Assembly: GCF_000142905.1 (NCBI RefSeq)
Contig: NW_013657655.1
Location: 110,981 to 174,980 of the forward strand
Origin: Thecamonas trahens ATCC 50062
Taxonomy: Eukaryota > Apusozoa > Apusomonadida > Apusomonadidae
Direction: 5' to 3'
DNA length: 64,000 nt
The translations under genes were made by a program, and so were the position numbers. Below, piece by piece: positions 1-9,184 of the stretch. The number at the start of each line of letters is the position of its first letter. Positions within the stretch are counted from its first letter, which is position 1. The notes under the pieces were generated by a model. That model was not told the DNA's origin. It did not search any database and saw nothing but the letters and a program-made list of their open reading frames with translations.

Positions 1-182
1 GCAGCGAGCATCGACCCTGCTCCCGCCTCCCTCCCGTCCCCCCCCCCCCCGCCCCCCTCCCAACCGCCAACCGCCACCCTCCCCCCCCCCCACCTCCCCT
101 GCCAACCCCTACCACCCACCACCACCACTGCTCACCGGCACTAAAGCCACTCCACTCCCCCTCACTCCTACTCACACCCACC
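1..182. other. C-rich upstream region of the first gene
   Basis: This stretch is dominated by C runs and CAC/ACC repeats and ends at CACCATGG, a good eukaryotic start context for the gene at 183. No coding signal is visible. It is probably promoter and 5' untranslated region. Confidence 0.5.
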
Positions 183-1106
183 ATGGAATCCAACTCGAGT
201 GAGTTTGTCAATACCCTCCAGCGGCTGCACGAGCTGTACAACGCCCAGACGCGGACACTCGAGCAAGAGCTCCTTCAGTCTCAGGCTGTGGTGGTGGACC
301 AGCGGAATCTGATCTCCTCGCTCGAGGCCAAGGTCGCCGGCCTCAATGCCCGTGTGGCAGAGGTTGAGGCTTCGCATCGTGCTGTGGTCAGCGAGCGTGC
401 TCATCTCCTCGACGAGAACGTCCAGCTCGCTGCTGCCCTCCAGAAGACCAAGACTGATCTCTCCAAGCTCGTCCACTTTAAGCAGGCCATTCTTCACACC
501 TTTGACGATCCTGACCTCGCCCCCTCCGCCGCCTTTTCGCCGCAGCGTTCTGGTGCGTCGTACGCCACTCCGCGTGCTGGCGCCTCTGCGGAGCCGCCGC
601 TCTCCTCCTCGGTCTCCGCCGCCCTCAACATCGCCGATCGCTACTCAACTATGGCCGCCTCCGAGCTCGCCTATGCCGGCACTGGAGTAGCTACTCAGAG
701 CCCACCGGCAAACAACTATGCGGCACCGTCGACTCCGTTGCGGTCGTCTGTCTCCAACGCTGCCGCCGACGAACTCATTGCTGAGATCAACCGCTCCATC
801 AACTCGCCGTCATCGGCTGCTCGAGCCTCGCCTGTCCGCCCGCGGACAATGCCGCCATCGGCCAGCACCGCACCGGCTTCGCCCGGCGGGCCGGCCCTCG
901 ACTCGGTCGACGGCCGTGAGTTTTTCCGCGCCGCCCGCGCCCGCCTCTCGTACGAGCAGTTCAACGCGTTCCTCGAATCGATCAAGGCTCTCAACAACCA
1001 CCAGGTCACCCGCGACGACACGCTCCGCAAGGCCTGGGAGCTGTTTGGTCCGGCTGGTGAGGATCTGTACGCTCAGTTCAAGGCCCTCATTTCCAAGCAC
1101 GCATGA
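183..1106 (+). CDS. Coiled-coil protein related to plant At4g15545 family
   Basis: Intronless, 307 residues, starting at a CACCATGG context. Residues about 8-100 form a heptad-rich coiled coil, followed by a Ser/Ala/Pro-rich linker. The last 65 residues carry a compact conserved block containing FFRAARARLSYEQF, then KALNNHQVTR, then a TLRKAWELFGP-type segment. From memory of the family, this C-terminal block, preceded by an N-terminal coiled coil, is the hallmark of the uncharacterised plant proteins typified by Arabidopsis At4g15545. No catalytic residues are apparent, so a scaffold role is an inference. The stop is about 100 bp from the convergent end of topoisomerase II. Confidence 0.75.
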   Translation: MESNSSEFVNTLQRLHELYNAQTRTLEQELLQSQAVVVDQRNLISSLEAKVAGLNARVAEVEASHRAVVSERAHLLDENVQLAAALQKTKTDLSKLVHFKQAILHTFDDPDLAPSAAFSPQRSGASYATPRAGASAEPPLSSSVSAALNIADRYSTMAASELAYAGTGVATQSPPANNYAAPSTPLRSSVSNAAADELIAEINRSINSPSSAARASPVRPRTMPPSASTAPASPGGPALDSVDGREFFRAARARLSYEQFNAFLESIKALNNHQVTRDDTLRKAWELFGPAGEDLYAQFKALISKHA

Positions 1107-1207
1107 GTGGGCTCGGCGCTCTTCATGGCTGTCGTCTTCACAGGTTACAGGTTTCTTCACTTCCCCCTGACGAGGGAGCGCAGCCAGGCTAGGCTGGTAC
1201 TACGCGT

Positions 1208-4200
1208 CTACGAGTAGGCAAAGTCCGAGTCCGAGTCGTCATCAAAGCCAGCATACGAGACGGTCGTCCGCGAGCCACGGGTCGAGCGCTTGGCCCGCGG
1301 CGTCCGCGTCACCATCTCCACCGGATCCGAGCCCGAGTCGGCTCCCGAGTAAACGTCGTCATCAAACGCGTCGTCCGAGTCGGACTCGACCACCTTCTTC
1401 TTCTTCTTGGGCGCGGCCTTCTTCTTGGGCGCAGCCTTCTTGGTCGCAGGCGCAACAACCTTCTTGCGCTTGGCCGGCGGCGTGCCGGTCACCGACGGCA
1501 GCGTCGGGTCCACGGCCTCGTCCTTAGCCTGCTCAACCCGGAGCTTGATCCGCTCCATCAGGGAGAGCTGCGACATGTCGACCGCCGCAGGTGCCGGAGC
1601 AGCCGCAGCCTCGGCCGCCGGCGCCGGCGCCGCAGCCTTGGCCTCCTTCTTGCGCTTGCGCGACGGAACGGCCGGCGCGGCGTCGACCGCCTCAAGATCG
1701 GTCGAGTCGTCGTCCTCGGTGTACGTGACCGACTTGGAAGTCTTGCGGGCGCGCGACGAGCGCGCCTTCTTGGGCTTGGACGTTGCAACAGCCTTCGGCT
1801 TGAGGAAGCCGTCGTCGGACGCCGAGTCGGCGCCCCAGTCGTCATCGTCGTCACCCCAGACATCGGCCTTCTTCTTCTTGCCACCCTTCTTCTTCTTGCC
1901 GCCCTTCTTCTTGGTCCCGTACGACTGGTCCTTGGTCCGCGACGCAGTGATGTCGGCAAAGGCCGCCTCAAACTCGTCGAGGTCAAAGAGCCAGAGGTCC
2001 TCGGGCCGCTTGGAGAGCAGCTCCTTGAGCTCCGCCTCCTTGGAATCGCGCTCGGTCACGAGCGCCTCCATCTTCTCGGCCGTGAGCGACCAGATCGGCA
2101 TGGAGAGGAGGTAGTTGTAGTCGGAGGCCTTGACGGCAGCCACGGTGGTGTCGTCGTCGTCATCGTCGTCGTCGCCGTCGTCACCGGTCGCCGTCTTCTT
2201 GGCATTTTTGGGGAACGGCGTGTAGCCTTCGGCCACAAGCGTCGCCACCAGCTCGGCCTTGCGGACGCCCGAGACAACGAGCGAACCGTCGATGACCGCG
2301 CCAATAAAGCGTGCCTTGTTGTCGAGGCGGCGCCAGGCCTCGTCAAGCTCGGCGGTCAGGTGCTCCTTGCGCTTGATGTAGTACTCGAGTCGGAGCGCAA
2401 AGAAGTCGCGGATGATGTTGCGGACGTCCTTGTACTTGCGGATCCGGGTCTGGGTGTCAAACACGTTCATGTTGGTGACCGAGATGGTGGTCGAGACCTT
2501 GAACTTCTTTGTGAGGCCGGTCGCGAGCGCCGCCGCCATCTGCGCCGACGTGAGTTCGATCTCAAACGAGACCGTCGTGTCGGTGTGGTACTCGGTGTAG
2601 CCCTTGATGGACGGCTCCACCTTGGCGGCCTTGCCCTTGCCGGTTGACTTGGGCGGGTCGATGAACGACTCGAGCAGGTCCTTGGTGCTCTGCGTCCAGC
2701 ACCGGATTGGCAGCTCGTCGATGCGAAGCGTGGTCTCCGACGTCTGGGTGATGATGCCGGTCACGGTGTAGCCGATGAGCTTCTCCTTCTTGTACCGCGG
2801 CTCAATAGAGCCGCCAAAGTCGCGGTACCACGGAACGAGCGGCTCAAGCTCGGCGTCGACACCCTCTGCGATGAGCTTGCGGATGGCCGCCGCAAGGTCG
2901 TACGGCGAGTAGTTGGGGATCGAGGTCGACCAGCCAGTGCCAATGCCGTCGCACCCGTTGACAAGCGCCATCGGAAGAATCGGCATGTAGTACTCGGGCT
3001 CGATCGTCGCACCCTCCTCCTCCTGGTAGGCGAGGAGCGCGTCGTCGGCCTTGGGGAAGAGGTACCGGGTGATCGGGTTGAGCGCCGTGAAAATGTAACG
3101 CGGGGAAGCCGCGTCCTTACCACCCTGGTGGCGGGTGCCAAACTGCCCGTTGGGCATGAGCAGGTTGATGTTGTTTGACCCGGTGTAGTCCTGCGCCATG
3201 CCAACAATGGTGGCCGCCAGCGAGGCCTCACCATGGTGGTACGCCGAGTGCTCGGCAACGTAGCCGGCAAGCTGGGCGACCTTGATCTCCTTCCGCAGGT
3301 CACGCTTGAAGCACGCAAACAGGATCTTGCGCTGGCCAGGCTTGAGGCCATCAACCATCGACGGGATCGACCGGAGGTTGTCCTCCAGTGAGAAGAGAAT
3401 GAGCTCGCGGTTGACAAAGTCCGAGTACGGGATGACTTCGGCAGTCATGTCGAGGAAGGTGCCCGGCTCAAAGGCCGAGAGCCACGCCTTGCGCTCCTCG
3501 ACCTTCTTCTTGGAGAAGGCAAGGTCGATGACCGTGTCGGCGGCCTCGCCCTCGTGGACAAAGTCCTTGACGTGGGTCGGGAGGTCCGAAAAGTACTCCT
3601 TGGCCTCCTTCGGCTTGGAGGTACCGAGACCCTTGTAGTACTTGATGGTCCAGCCCTTGGTCGAGCCGCCAAGCTCCTCCTTGAACGTCTCGTACTCAGG
3701 GAGCGTGTAAAAGGTGTGCGAGGTGCGGCCCTTGCTGGCCTTGACAATCGGCGTGATGAACTCGCGGAGGAAGCCCGGAACCTTGAGGAGCGACGGCCAG
3801 AAGGTGTGGATAAAGTTGATGACTAGGCCCTTGATGTGCGAGCCGTCCACATCCTGATCCGTCATGATCATGATCGAGCCGTAGCGGAGGGTCTTGATGG
3901 TATCGGCGTCGTACTCGACCCCGTGCTTGAGGCCCATGATCGTCTTGAGGTGCGTGATCTCGGCGTTGGCCATGATCTGCTTGACCGACGCGTCGCGGAC
4001 GTTGAGGAGCTTGCCGCGGAGCGGGAAAACACCGTAGAAGTCGCGCCCGACAACCGAGAGGCCAGCCACGGCGAGCGCCTTGGCGGAATCTCCCTCGGTG
4101 AGGATGAGCGTGCAGTCCTTGCCCTTGGCGGTTCCGGCCTTGTTGGCGTCCTCGAGCTTGGGCACACCCGTCACCCGCTTGGTCCGCTTTCCGTTGGTCT

Positions 4201-5716
4201 TGCCGAGCTTCTGCTTGGCCTTAAAGTTGGCCCACTGCGTCACAGCCTCCTTGATGCCCGACTTGAGGACTTTCTTGAGGAAGGCGTCTGTGAGCTTGCA
4301 CGTCGAGCCAAAGGCCGACGCCTTGGTCGTCATCTCCTCCTTGGTCTGCGAGTCGAACGACGGGTTGACGATGAGCGACTTGACAAAGACAAACAGGTGG
4401 GCCTTGATCTGGAACGGCTGGATCGAGACCTTGTTCTTGCCCTTGGTCAGCTTCTCGCGGAGCGACTTGACCACCTGGTCGGCCACGTGGTCGACGTGCT
4501 TGCCACCCTTGGACGTCCAGATCGAGTTGACAAACGAGACCTGCTTGAACTCACCCTCAGATGGCGCAATGCACACCTCCCACCGGTCAGAGACCTTGGC
4601 GTACACCTTCTCCTTGGCCGCCATGTCGCCGAGGTACATGTTGACATAGTCGGAGAAGTTCTTGATCGGCAGCTTCTCGCCGTTGAGGTACACCTTGAGC
4701 CCGCCGTTGCAGCCGGCCACGTCGTAAACGCGCTTGGTCATCATGGCCACGACGTCGTCCTCGAGCTCGGTCATGCCAAACTTGGCGAGGTCCGGCGTGA
4801 ACGTGATCTTGGTCCAGTTGTCGCGCGCCTTGCACTTGGTAATGATCGGCTCGTCGCGCGACGACATGTTGTTATGGAAGACTTGCTTGAACTGCCGCTT
4901 GCGCGAGCCATCGGCCGTCTCCACCACAAACCGCGTCGAGAAAATGTTTGTCAGCTTGGCGCCGAATCCGTTCCGCCCGCCGACCACCTTCTCCTGCGAG
5001 TCGTTGTAGTTGGACGAGGTAAGGAGGTGGCCAAAGATGAGCTCCGGCACGTACATGCCCTCCTTGGCGTGCATCTCGACCGGAATGCCCGACCCGTTGT
5101 TCCACACCGAAATGGTGTTGTTCATCTGGTCGATCTCAACCTTGAGCATCGACATTGTCGAGTCACGCTGCTTGTTGTCGGCGGCGTTGACCAGAATCTC
5201 ATCAAAGATCTTGTACAGCGCAGGGACGTACGTCACCTCGCGCTCCTTGGCCACCATTGGCTCGGCCACGTTGCCCGCCCGCGACGACGTCGTCGACGTC
5301 GACTCACCAGACGTTGCACCTGCGTCATCGTCGTCGTTCTTGGCCACCAGCGTGTACGTCCGCACCGTCGTGTGCTGCGTCGAGCCGACGTACGTGTCCG
5401 GACGATGGAGCACGTGCTGCAGCTGCGTCATCCGCGAGTACGTGTCCTCCACCGAGGGCTTCTCGCCACCAGCCGTGTTGTCGTCGGCCTCATTGCCGCC
5501 AGCCTTTGCAGCCGCGATCTCGTCGCCGCTAGCAGCGACCACGTTGGTGTCAACCTCGCCCAGCGGCGCCTTCTTGGCTGCCTTCTTGCCCGCCTTCTTG
5601 GCTGCCTTCTTGACTGGCGCCTTCTTCGGCGCCGGCGATGCCCACGATGCTGCGCCGTCGTCAGAGTAAGCCGACGGCTCCCAGTTGTCCTCCGAGTAGT
5701 TTGAGAACGAGTCCAC
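1208..5716 (-). CDS. TOP2: DNA topoisomerase II
   Basis: Type IIA topoisomerase that passes duplex DNA through a transient double-strand break; it acts in the nucleus. About 1,500 residues. Visible motifs: GHKL ATPase signatures (ILVNAADNK near residue 177, GRNGFGAKL near 250), the QTK loop, the Toprim motifs EGDSAKA (about 540) and DQDVDGSH (about 620), and the winged-helix catalytic tyrosine in SPRYIFT (about 874). Both tails are low complexity: Lys/Ala-rich at the N terminus, acidic and basic Ser-rich at the C terminus, as is usual for eukaryotic enzymes. The first in-frame codon at 5716 is GTG, directly after a CTGCAG acceptor-like sequence. The true ATG is therefore probably in a short upstream exon that I could not fix. 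Confidence 0.97.
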   Translation of the reverse strand: MDSFSNYSEDNWEPSAYSDDGAASWASPAPKKAPVKKAAKKAGKKAAKKAPLGEVDTNVVAASGDEIAAAKAGGNEADDNTAGGEKPSVEDTYSRMTQLQHVLHRPDTYVGSTQHTTVRTYTLVAKNDDDDAGATSGESTSTTSSRAGNVAEPMVAKEREVTYVPALYKIFDEILVNAADNKQRDSTMSMLKVEIDQMNNTISVWNNGSGIPVEMHAKEGMYVPELIFGHLLTSSNYNDSQEKVVGGRNGFGAKLTNIFSTRFVVETADGSRKRQFKQVFHNNMSSRDEPIITKCKARDNWTKITFTPDLAKFGMTELEDDVVAMMTKRVYDVAGCNGGLKVYLNGEKLPIKNFSDYVNMYLGDMAAKEKVYAKVSDRWEVCIAPSEGEFKQVSFVNSIWTSKGGKHVDHVADQVVKSLREKLTKGKNKVSIQPFQIKAHLFVFVKSLIVNPSFDSQTKEEMTTKASAFGSTCKLTDAFLKKVLKSGIKEAVTQWANFKAKQKLGKTNGKRTKRVTGVPKLEDANKAGTAKGKDCTLILTEGDSAKALAVAGLSVVGRDFYGVFPLRGKLLNVRDASVKQIMANAEITHLKTIMGLKHGVEYDADTIKTLRYGSIMIMTDQDVDGSHIKGLVINFIHTFWPSLLKVPGFLREFITPIVKASKGRTSHTFYTLPEYETFKEELGGSTKGWTIKYYKGLGTSKPKEAKEYFSDLPTHVKDFVHEGEAADTVIDLAFSKKKVEERKAWLSAFEPGTFLDMTAEVIPYSDFVNRELILFSLEDNLRSIPSMVDGLKPGQRKILFACFKRDLRKEIKVAQLAGYVAEHSAYHHGEASLAATIVGMAQDYTGSNNINLLMPNGQFGTRHQGGKDAASPRYIFTALNPITRYLFPKADDALLAYQEEEGATIEPEYYMPILPMALVNGCDGIGTGWSTSIPNYSPYDLAAAIRKLIAEGVDAELEPLVPWYRDFGGSIEPRYKKEKLIGYTVTGIITQTSETTLRIDELPIRCWTQSTKDLLESFIDPPKSTGKGKAAKVEPSIKGYTEYHTDTTVSFEIELTSAQMAAALATGLTKKFKVSTTISVTNMNVFDTQTRIRKYKDVRNIIRDFFALRLEYYIKRKEHLTAELDEAWRRLDNKARFIGAVIDGSLVVSGVRKAELVATLVAEGYTPFPKNAKKTATGDDGDDDDDDDDTTVAAVKASDYNYLLSMPIWSLTAEKMEALVTERDSKEAELKELLSKRPEDLWLFDLDEFEAAFADITASRTKDQSYGTKKKGGKKKKGGKKKKADVWGDDDDDWGADSASDDGFLKPKAVATSKPKKARSSRARKTSKSVTYTEDDDSTDLEAVDAAPAVPSRKRKKEAKAAAPAPAAEAAAAPAPAAVDMSQLSLMERIKLRVEQAKDEAVDPTLPSVTGTPPAKRKKVVAPATKKAAPKKKAAPKKKKKVVESDSDDAFDDDVYSGADSGSDPVEMVTRTPRAKRSTRGSRTTVSYAGFDDDSDSDFAYS

Positions 5717-6419
5717 TGCAGTGCCGGCGCGGGGAGCGAGTGTGAGTGGCGTGGAAGCCTTGGCATGTCTGCGGTGAGCGCCAAAAATTCAAAATTTTGA
5801 ACAAAGCGCGCCAATTCGTTCTGCCTGTGTTAAACCTCTTTAGCCTGCTTAGACACTAGCAGGAGACGCTACATAGACAGAGCAAGAGGTTGGAGGAGGC
5901 ATGAAGGGCGGGGAGAGGGAGGGAAGGGGGGGAGGGGGGAGCATGGGCCGGGGGGGGAGGGGGGGAGGGGGGGAACAAAAAGGCGCGATTTGATCAGGGT
6001 GGCAAGACGTCATGTCGCCTGAGGCCGTGCGGGACGAAGGGGGGTAAAAGGTAGGGGGATGGGAGGGAATGGTAGGAAGTGGAAGAGGGTGTGGAGTGAA
6101 GAATGTGGCGTGTGTGCATGTAAAGGGAGGGGGGGGGGCGGAGTGTGTGGGGAAGGAGGAAGAGGGGGAGGGACGGGTCGTGGCGTACTCTTGACTGGAC
6201 CCGAGAAAAGTCTTGCTTGCAAATGGCGGCAAAGTTGGGCCACTCAGTCAGCGGGGAAAATCCGCCACGAGCGCGCGCGAGTTGGCCGTGGTGGGCCAGA
6301 CTAGGTTGCCTGGTGGCAAAGAGACGAGGTGACGCGGTAGTCACCCTCCCGCCCTGGCAGATGGATCCAGAGGCAGAGTCCAACTTGGCAGGGCTTGGGT
6401 TTCGACCCAGGGCGGCATG
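5717..6419. other. Intergenic region with G-rich tracts
   Basis: It lies between the 5' end of topoisomerase II and the 3' end of the methyltransferase gene. Positions 5906-5975 are a nearly pure run of GGG/GGGG blocks separated by single A bases, which could form G-quadruplexes. No credible gene is seen. A short first exon of topoisomerase II could lie here; one candidate begins at an ATG near 5901. Confidence 0.5.
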
Positions 6420-7235
6420 TCATGAGTCGGACAGGCACCGGCGCATGGACCAGATGGCGCGATCGCCCGAAGCGAGGCCGCCTCCGACGGATGAGCCAAC
6501 GAGTTCTGTCCATTCAAAATCGCCCTGGCCGGCGGTCGCTGCGTAAAAGGTGTCGAGGGCGCAAAGGCCGCGCTCTTCGTAAGAGAAAAGGATGGTTGTG
6601 GCCGAGCTGGCGGCGTAAGCCCGGAGTGTGGCGGCAAGCGGCTCGACAAACTCATTGCACTTGAGGCAGTCGCAAGCGACGATGTAGTCAAAACTGTCGT
6701 CGGCGGCAAGGCCCGCGCTGGCGACGACTGCGGGGTCAACGGCCACATCAGGCGCCCACTCGAGCTCGGCGGCGGCGGCAGATCCACCATGCGCCGCGAC
6801 AGTCTTCTCGTTGGCGGCCAGATTAGCGGCGAGGAGCGGCACGACAAGAGCTTGATCGGTAGCCACCACAGCAGCGCCGAGCGATGCCAGGACAAGCGCA
6901 GTGTGGCCGATGCCTGCGCCAAGCTCGAGGACTGACTTGCCCATCCAGGTGCCTGTAGCAAACGATGCCGGATCGGTGACAAAGTTGGCGGTGATCATGG
7001 CGCCCTGCCACACCCATCCGCCCGTTCCAACGTCCGTCGACTCTTTCAACACCAGAACCAGCTCGTTGTCCGCCTCATGAGTGTCTGCCTGCGGGAGTAC
7101 GCCGAGAGCGAGTGGTGGAGAGGTGATGGTAGTCGTCACGTGGAGCTTCCTCGTCTCCTTCTCCACCTTTCCATGGCGCACAATGCTCCAACCCTCGATA
7201 ATGACCGGCTCAAGCGTGTCCTCTTCGTCAGCCAT
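6420..7235 (-). CDS. Family-16 (METTL21/FAM86-like) lysine methyltransferase
   Basis: Predicted 271-residue S-adenosylmethionine-dependent methyltransferase of the seven-beta-strand class. Seen in the sequence: motif I VLELGAGIGHTAL near residue 103, followed by an acidic position (VVATDQ) for cofactor binding, then DYIVACDCLKCNEF in the place of the post-I/motif IV strand, and a TTILFSYEERG segment. This layout is typical of METTL21/EEF1AKMT-type protein lysine methyltransferases; the substrate cannot be told. The start was placed at MADEEDTLEP because the 62 codons upstream in the same frame look non-coding. Confidence 0.8.
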   Translation of the reverse strand: MADEEDTLEPVIIEGWSIVRHGKVEKETRKLHVTTTITSPPLALGVLPQADTHEADNELVLVLKESTDVGTGGWVWQGAMITANFVTDPASFATGTWMGKSVLELGAGIGHTALVLASLGAAVVATDQALVVPLLAANLAANEKTVAAHGGSAAAAELEWAPDVAVDPAVVASAGLAADDSFDYIVACDCLKCNEFVEPLAATLRAYAASSATTILFSYEERGLCALDTFYAATAGQGDFEWTELVGSSVGGGLASGDRAIWSMRRCLSDS

Positions 7236-7978
7236 GTTCTCGGTCGCTGTCTGGCGTCGAGTGCAGTGTGTCTGTGGCGCCAGCCAGCCTCTCTGGCCTC
7301 GCCTCGCGGGGGAGCCTGTAGCCCCCACCACTATCTCCATCGTGAGCCGATGGGGTAGATGATCAAGAGTTGCATGTCTTGGGTGTGTGAGAATTTGGTC
7401 ATGAACTGGTTTACAGCTCATGATTGGTTGGGGTTAGGGAAAAGGGGGCAGCGGGGGCGGGCAAGGATGCGATACGAACGAGGTGTGGAAGTGGAGGAGG
7501 TGGTCGGTGGTCATTGACGGCAACATTCAACTTGAAATTTGACAGAATGGTAAGGCTAGCCTTTTGGCGGTATGCAGGTATGCACACCCCAACACTCCAA
7601 GGACAAGGACAGCATCCTCCATGTCTATGTCATACATATAGATTTTGAGAATGTAGTCGGGTGTGGTTGTGGTTGTGTTGGTGGTTGTGAGGAGGGGAGG
7701 AGGGAGTGGGAGGGAGTGGGAGGAGGTGAGGCGAGTAGGGATCAAGATGGGCGCCAATGCGACTCACGCTGAACATGGATTGATGATGATGGGGATGGAC
7801 ATGCGGATGGGGGGGGGGGCACGGGCGTGCTGGGGGGGATCCTGGTTTGGATATGGTTGGCTGGGCTGGGGGCGGGGTGGACTGGGCTGTGAACTGGGCC
7901 TGATCGAATGGTTGTACGACTTGCTCGGGTGCGTGGCGCTGTGACTGGGTGGGGGGATAGGCTGCCGACAAGCAGGAG
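7236..7978. other. Divergent intergenic region; possible 5' exon of next gene
   Basis: It separates the divergently transcribed methyltransferase and the gene at 7979. It holds G-rich low-complexity blocks (7670-7735, 7808-7822). An ATG at 7747 opens a short Met/Gly-rich reading frame, and a GATAG acceptor-like site precedes codons in frame with the gene at 7979. No donor in a compatible phase was found, so no exon is called. Confidence 0.4.
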
Positions 7979-8914
7979 ATGTTTGTGCCCGAGTGGAACG
8001 GATGGAAGGAGGTGTTCCTCTGCGGAACCGAGTGGTCCAACTTTGATCTTGTGTACAAGACCGAGTGGATGTGGGATTTTGACCATCTGTACGAGGACCT
8101 TGTGGCCGACGACGGGGCGCTGGCCAAGGCCAAGAAGGTGTACATCTTTGGCACGACCGAGCCGCAGCTTGTGGATGTGGGCGATGTCACCTCGCATGTG
8201 GTCCCGATCCCGACGCTTGTGGCTGTGGCCGGTGACGCGGATCTCCCGTCGACGCTCGGCATCAAGTCGGTGCAGATGGCTGAGGAGACCATTGTGCCAA
8301 TGAAACAGCAGGGCATGGAGTGGGTCCCTATGCGCTCGCTGGTGGCCTCCGACTCGGACTGGGCTGACCACGAGGTGTACGTCCTCACGTGCAAGACTCG
8401 CCGGTCCAAGGTCAAGAACATGGCCGAGGTCGACGCTCGCCGCTACGAGTACTGCCTCCCGTACATCTTTGTGCCGCGCCTCAACCAGCTGGTCAAGGGC
8501 GACTACGACTCGAACGTCTCCATCATGCATCCGATGTCGTTCAAGACCAAGGGCAAGAAGGGCAAGAAGGGCAAGACCGACTCGATCCGTGCCGTCTTCG
8601 ACTACGACTGGCGCTACGACGGCGACCTCGACGAGTTTGTCGTTCAGTACCTCAAGGACGCCGGCCATCCCGAGCATCTTGCCGGCGACCTCGCAGACCA
8701 TGTCCGCGAGCGCGTCGCCGCCGCCAAGGACACCATTCGCGCTGAGCGCCAGGCCATCAAGAACAAGCTCGACGCCTTTTCACCCGAGGAGACTAAGGCT
8801 CTTGACGAACTCGTCTTCCACAAGTACTACCCGCAGAACGCCTTCCCCAACATCTCCAAGGTCAAGTCGCCGTACATCAACCGGTACTTTGGCCGTGCCA
8901 ACGAGGTCCACTAG
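7979..8914 (+). CDS. Unrecognised protein, 311 residues
   Basis: An uninterrupted frame with the C/G-ending codon use of the neighbouring genes and a plausible start (GGAGATG). I do not recognise the family. Visible: an aromatic and acidic N-terminal part (EWNGWKEVF, KTEWMWDFDHLYEDL), a segment with alternating hydrophobic residues (KKVYIFGTTEP), a short basic patch KTKGKKGKKGK near residue 190, and a Tyr-rich C terminus (KYYPQN, YINRYFG). There is no signal peptide or membrane segment. Six further codons are open upstream to an in-frame TAG that also reads as an acceptor, so a short 5' exon may be missing. Confidence 0.75.
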   Translation: MFVPEWNGWKEVFLCGTEWSNFDLVYKTEWMWDFDHLYEDLVADDGALAKAKKVYIFGTTEPQLVDVGDVTSHVVPIPTLVAVAGDADLPSTLGIKSVQMAEETIVPMKQQGMEWVPMRSLVASDSDWADHEVYVLTCKTRRSKVKNMAEVDARRYEYCLPYIFVPRLNQLVKGDYDSNVSIMHPMSFKTKGKKGKKGKTDSIRAVFDYDWRYDGDLDEFVVQYLKDAGHPEHLAGDLADHVRERVAAAKDTIRAERQAIKNKLDAFSPEETKALDELVFHKYYPQNAFPNISKVKSPYINRYFGRANEVH

Positions 8915-9184
8915 CTCCCAGGCCACGTTTTAAACCCCAGCTGTGCGCTTGCCCCCGCCCCTGCCCCTGCCCCTGCTTTTACGCGTGATCGCCTTCGAGA
9001 TCGCTATTGAACCCCCCCCCCCGCCCACCCTCCTCCCTCCGGGTGCAACCGCCTAGGAGGCGAGCTCGATCGGTTCGGCCATCAAACGACGAGGCAACAA
9101 GGAGGTGGGGGGGGAGGCAGAGAGGAGGTAGAGACAGAGTAAAGCAGCTCACTGTGTACCTGGGAGAGGGAGGCACAAGCGAGT

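Noticed and set aside
3836-5704. 622-codon open frame on the plus strand opposite topoisomerase II
   Set aside because: It is a mirror of the strongly C/G-ending codons of the real gene, is rich in Arg/Val/Leu/His with no domain, and lies wholly within topoisomerase II.
6398-6418. Hairpin GGGTTTCGACCC resembling a tRNA T-arm
   Set aside because: The loop is one base short, and no anticodon or acceptor stem can be drawn around it.
7747-7827. MGANATH-type first exon for the gene at 7979
   Set aside because: An attractive start, but no GT donor in a phase matching the downstream frame.
8389-8745. Arg/Gln-rich frame inside the gene at 7979
   Set aside because: Overlapping shadow frame without independent signals.
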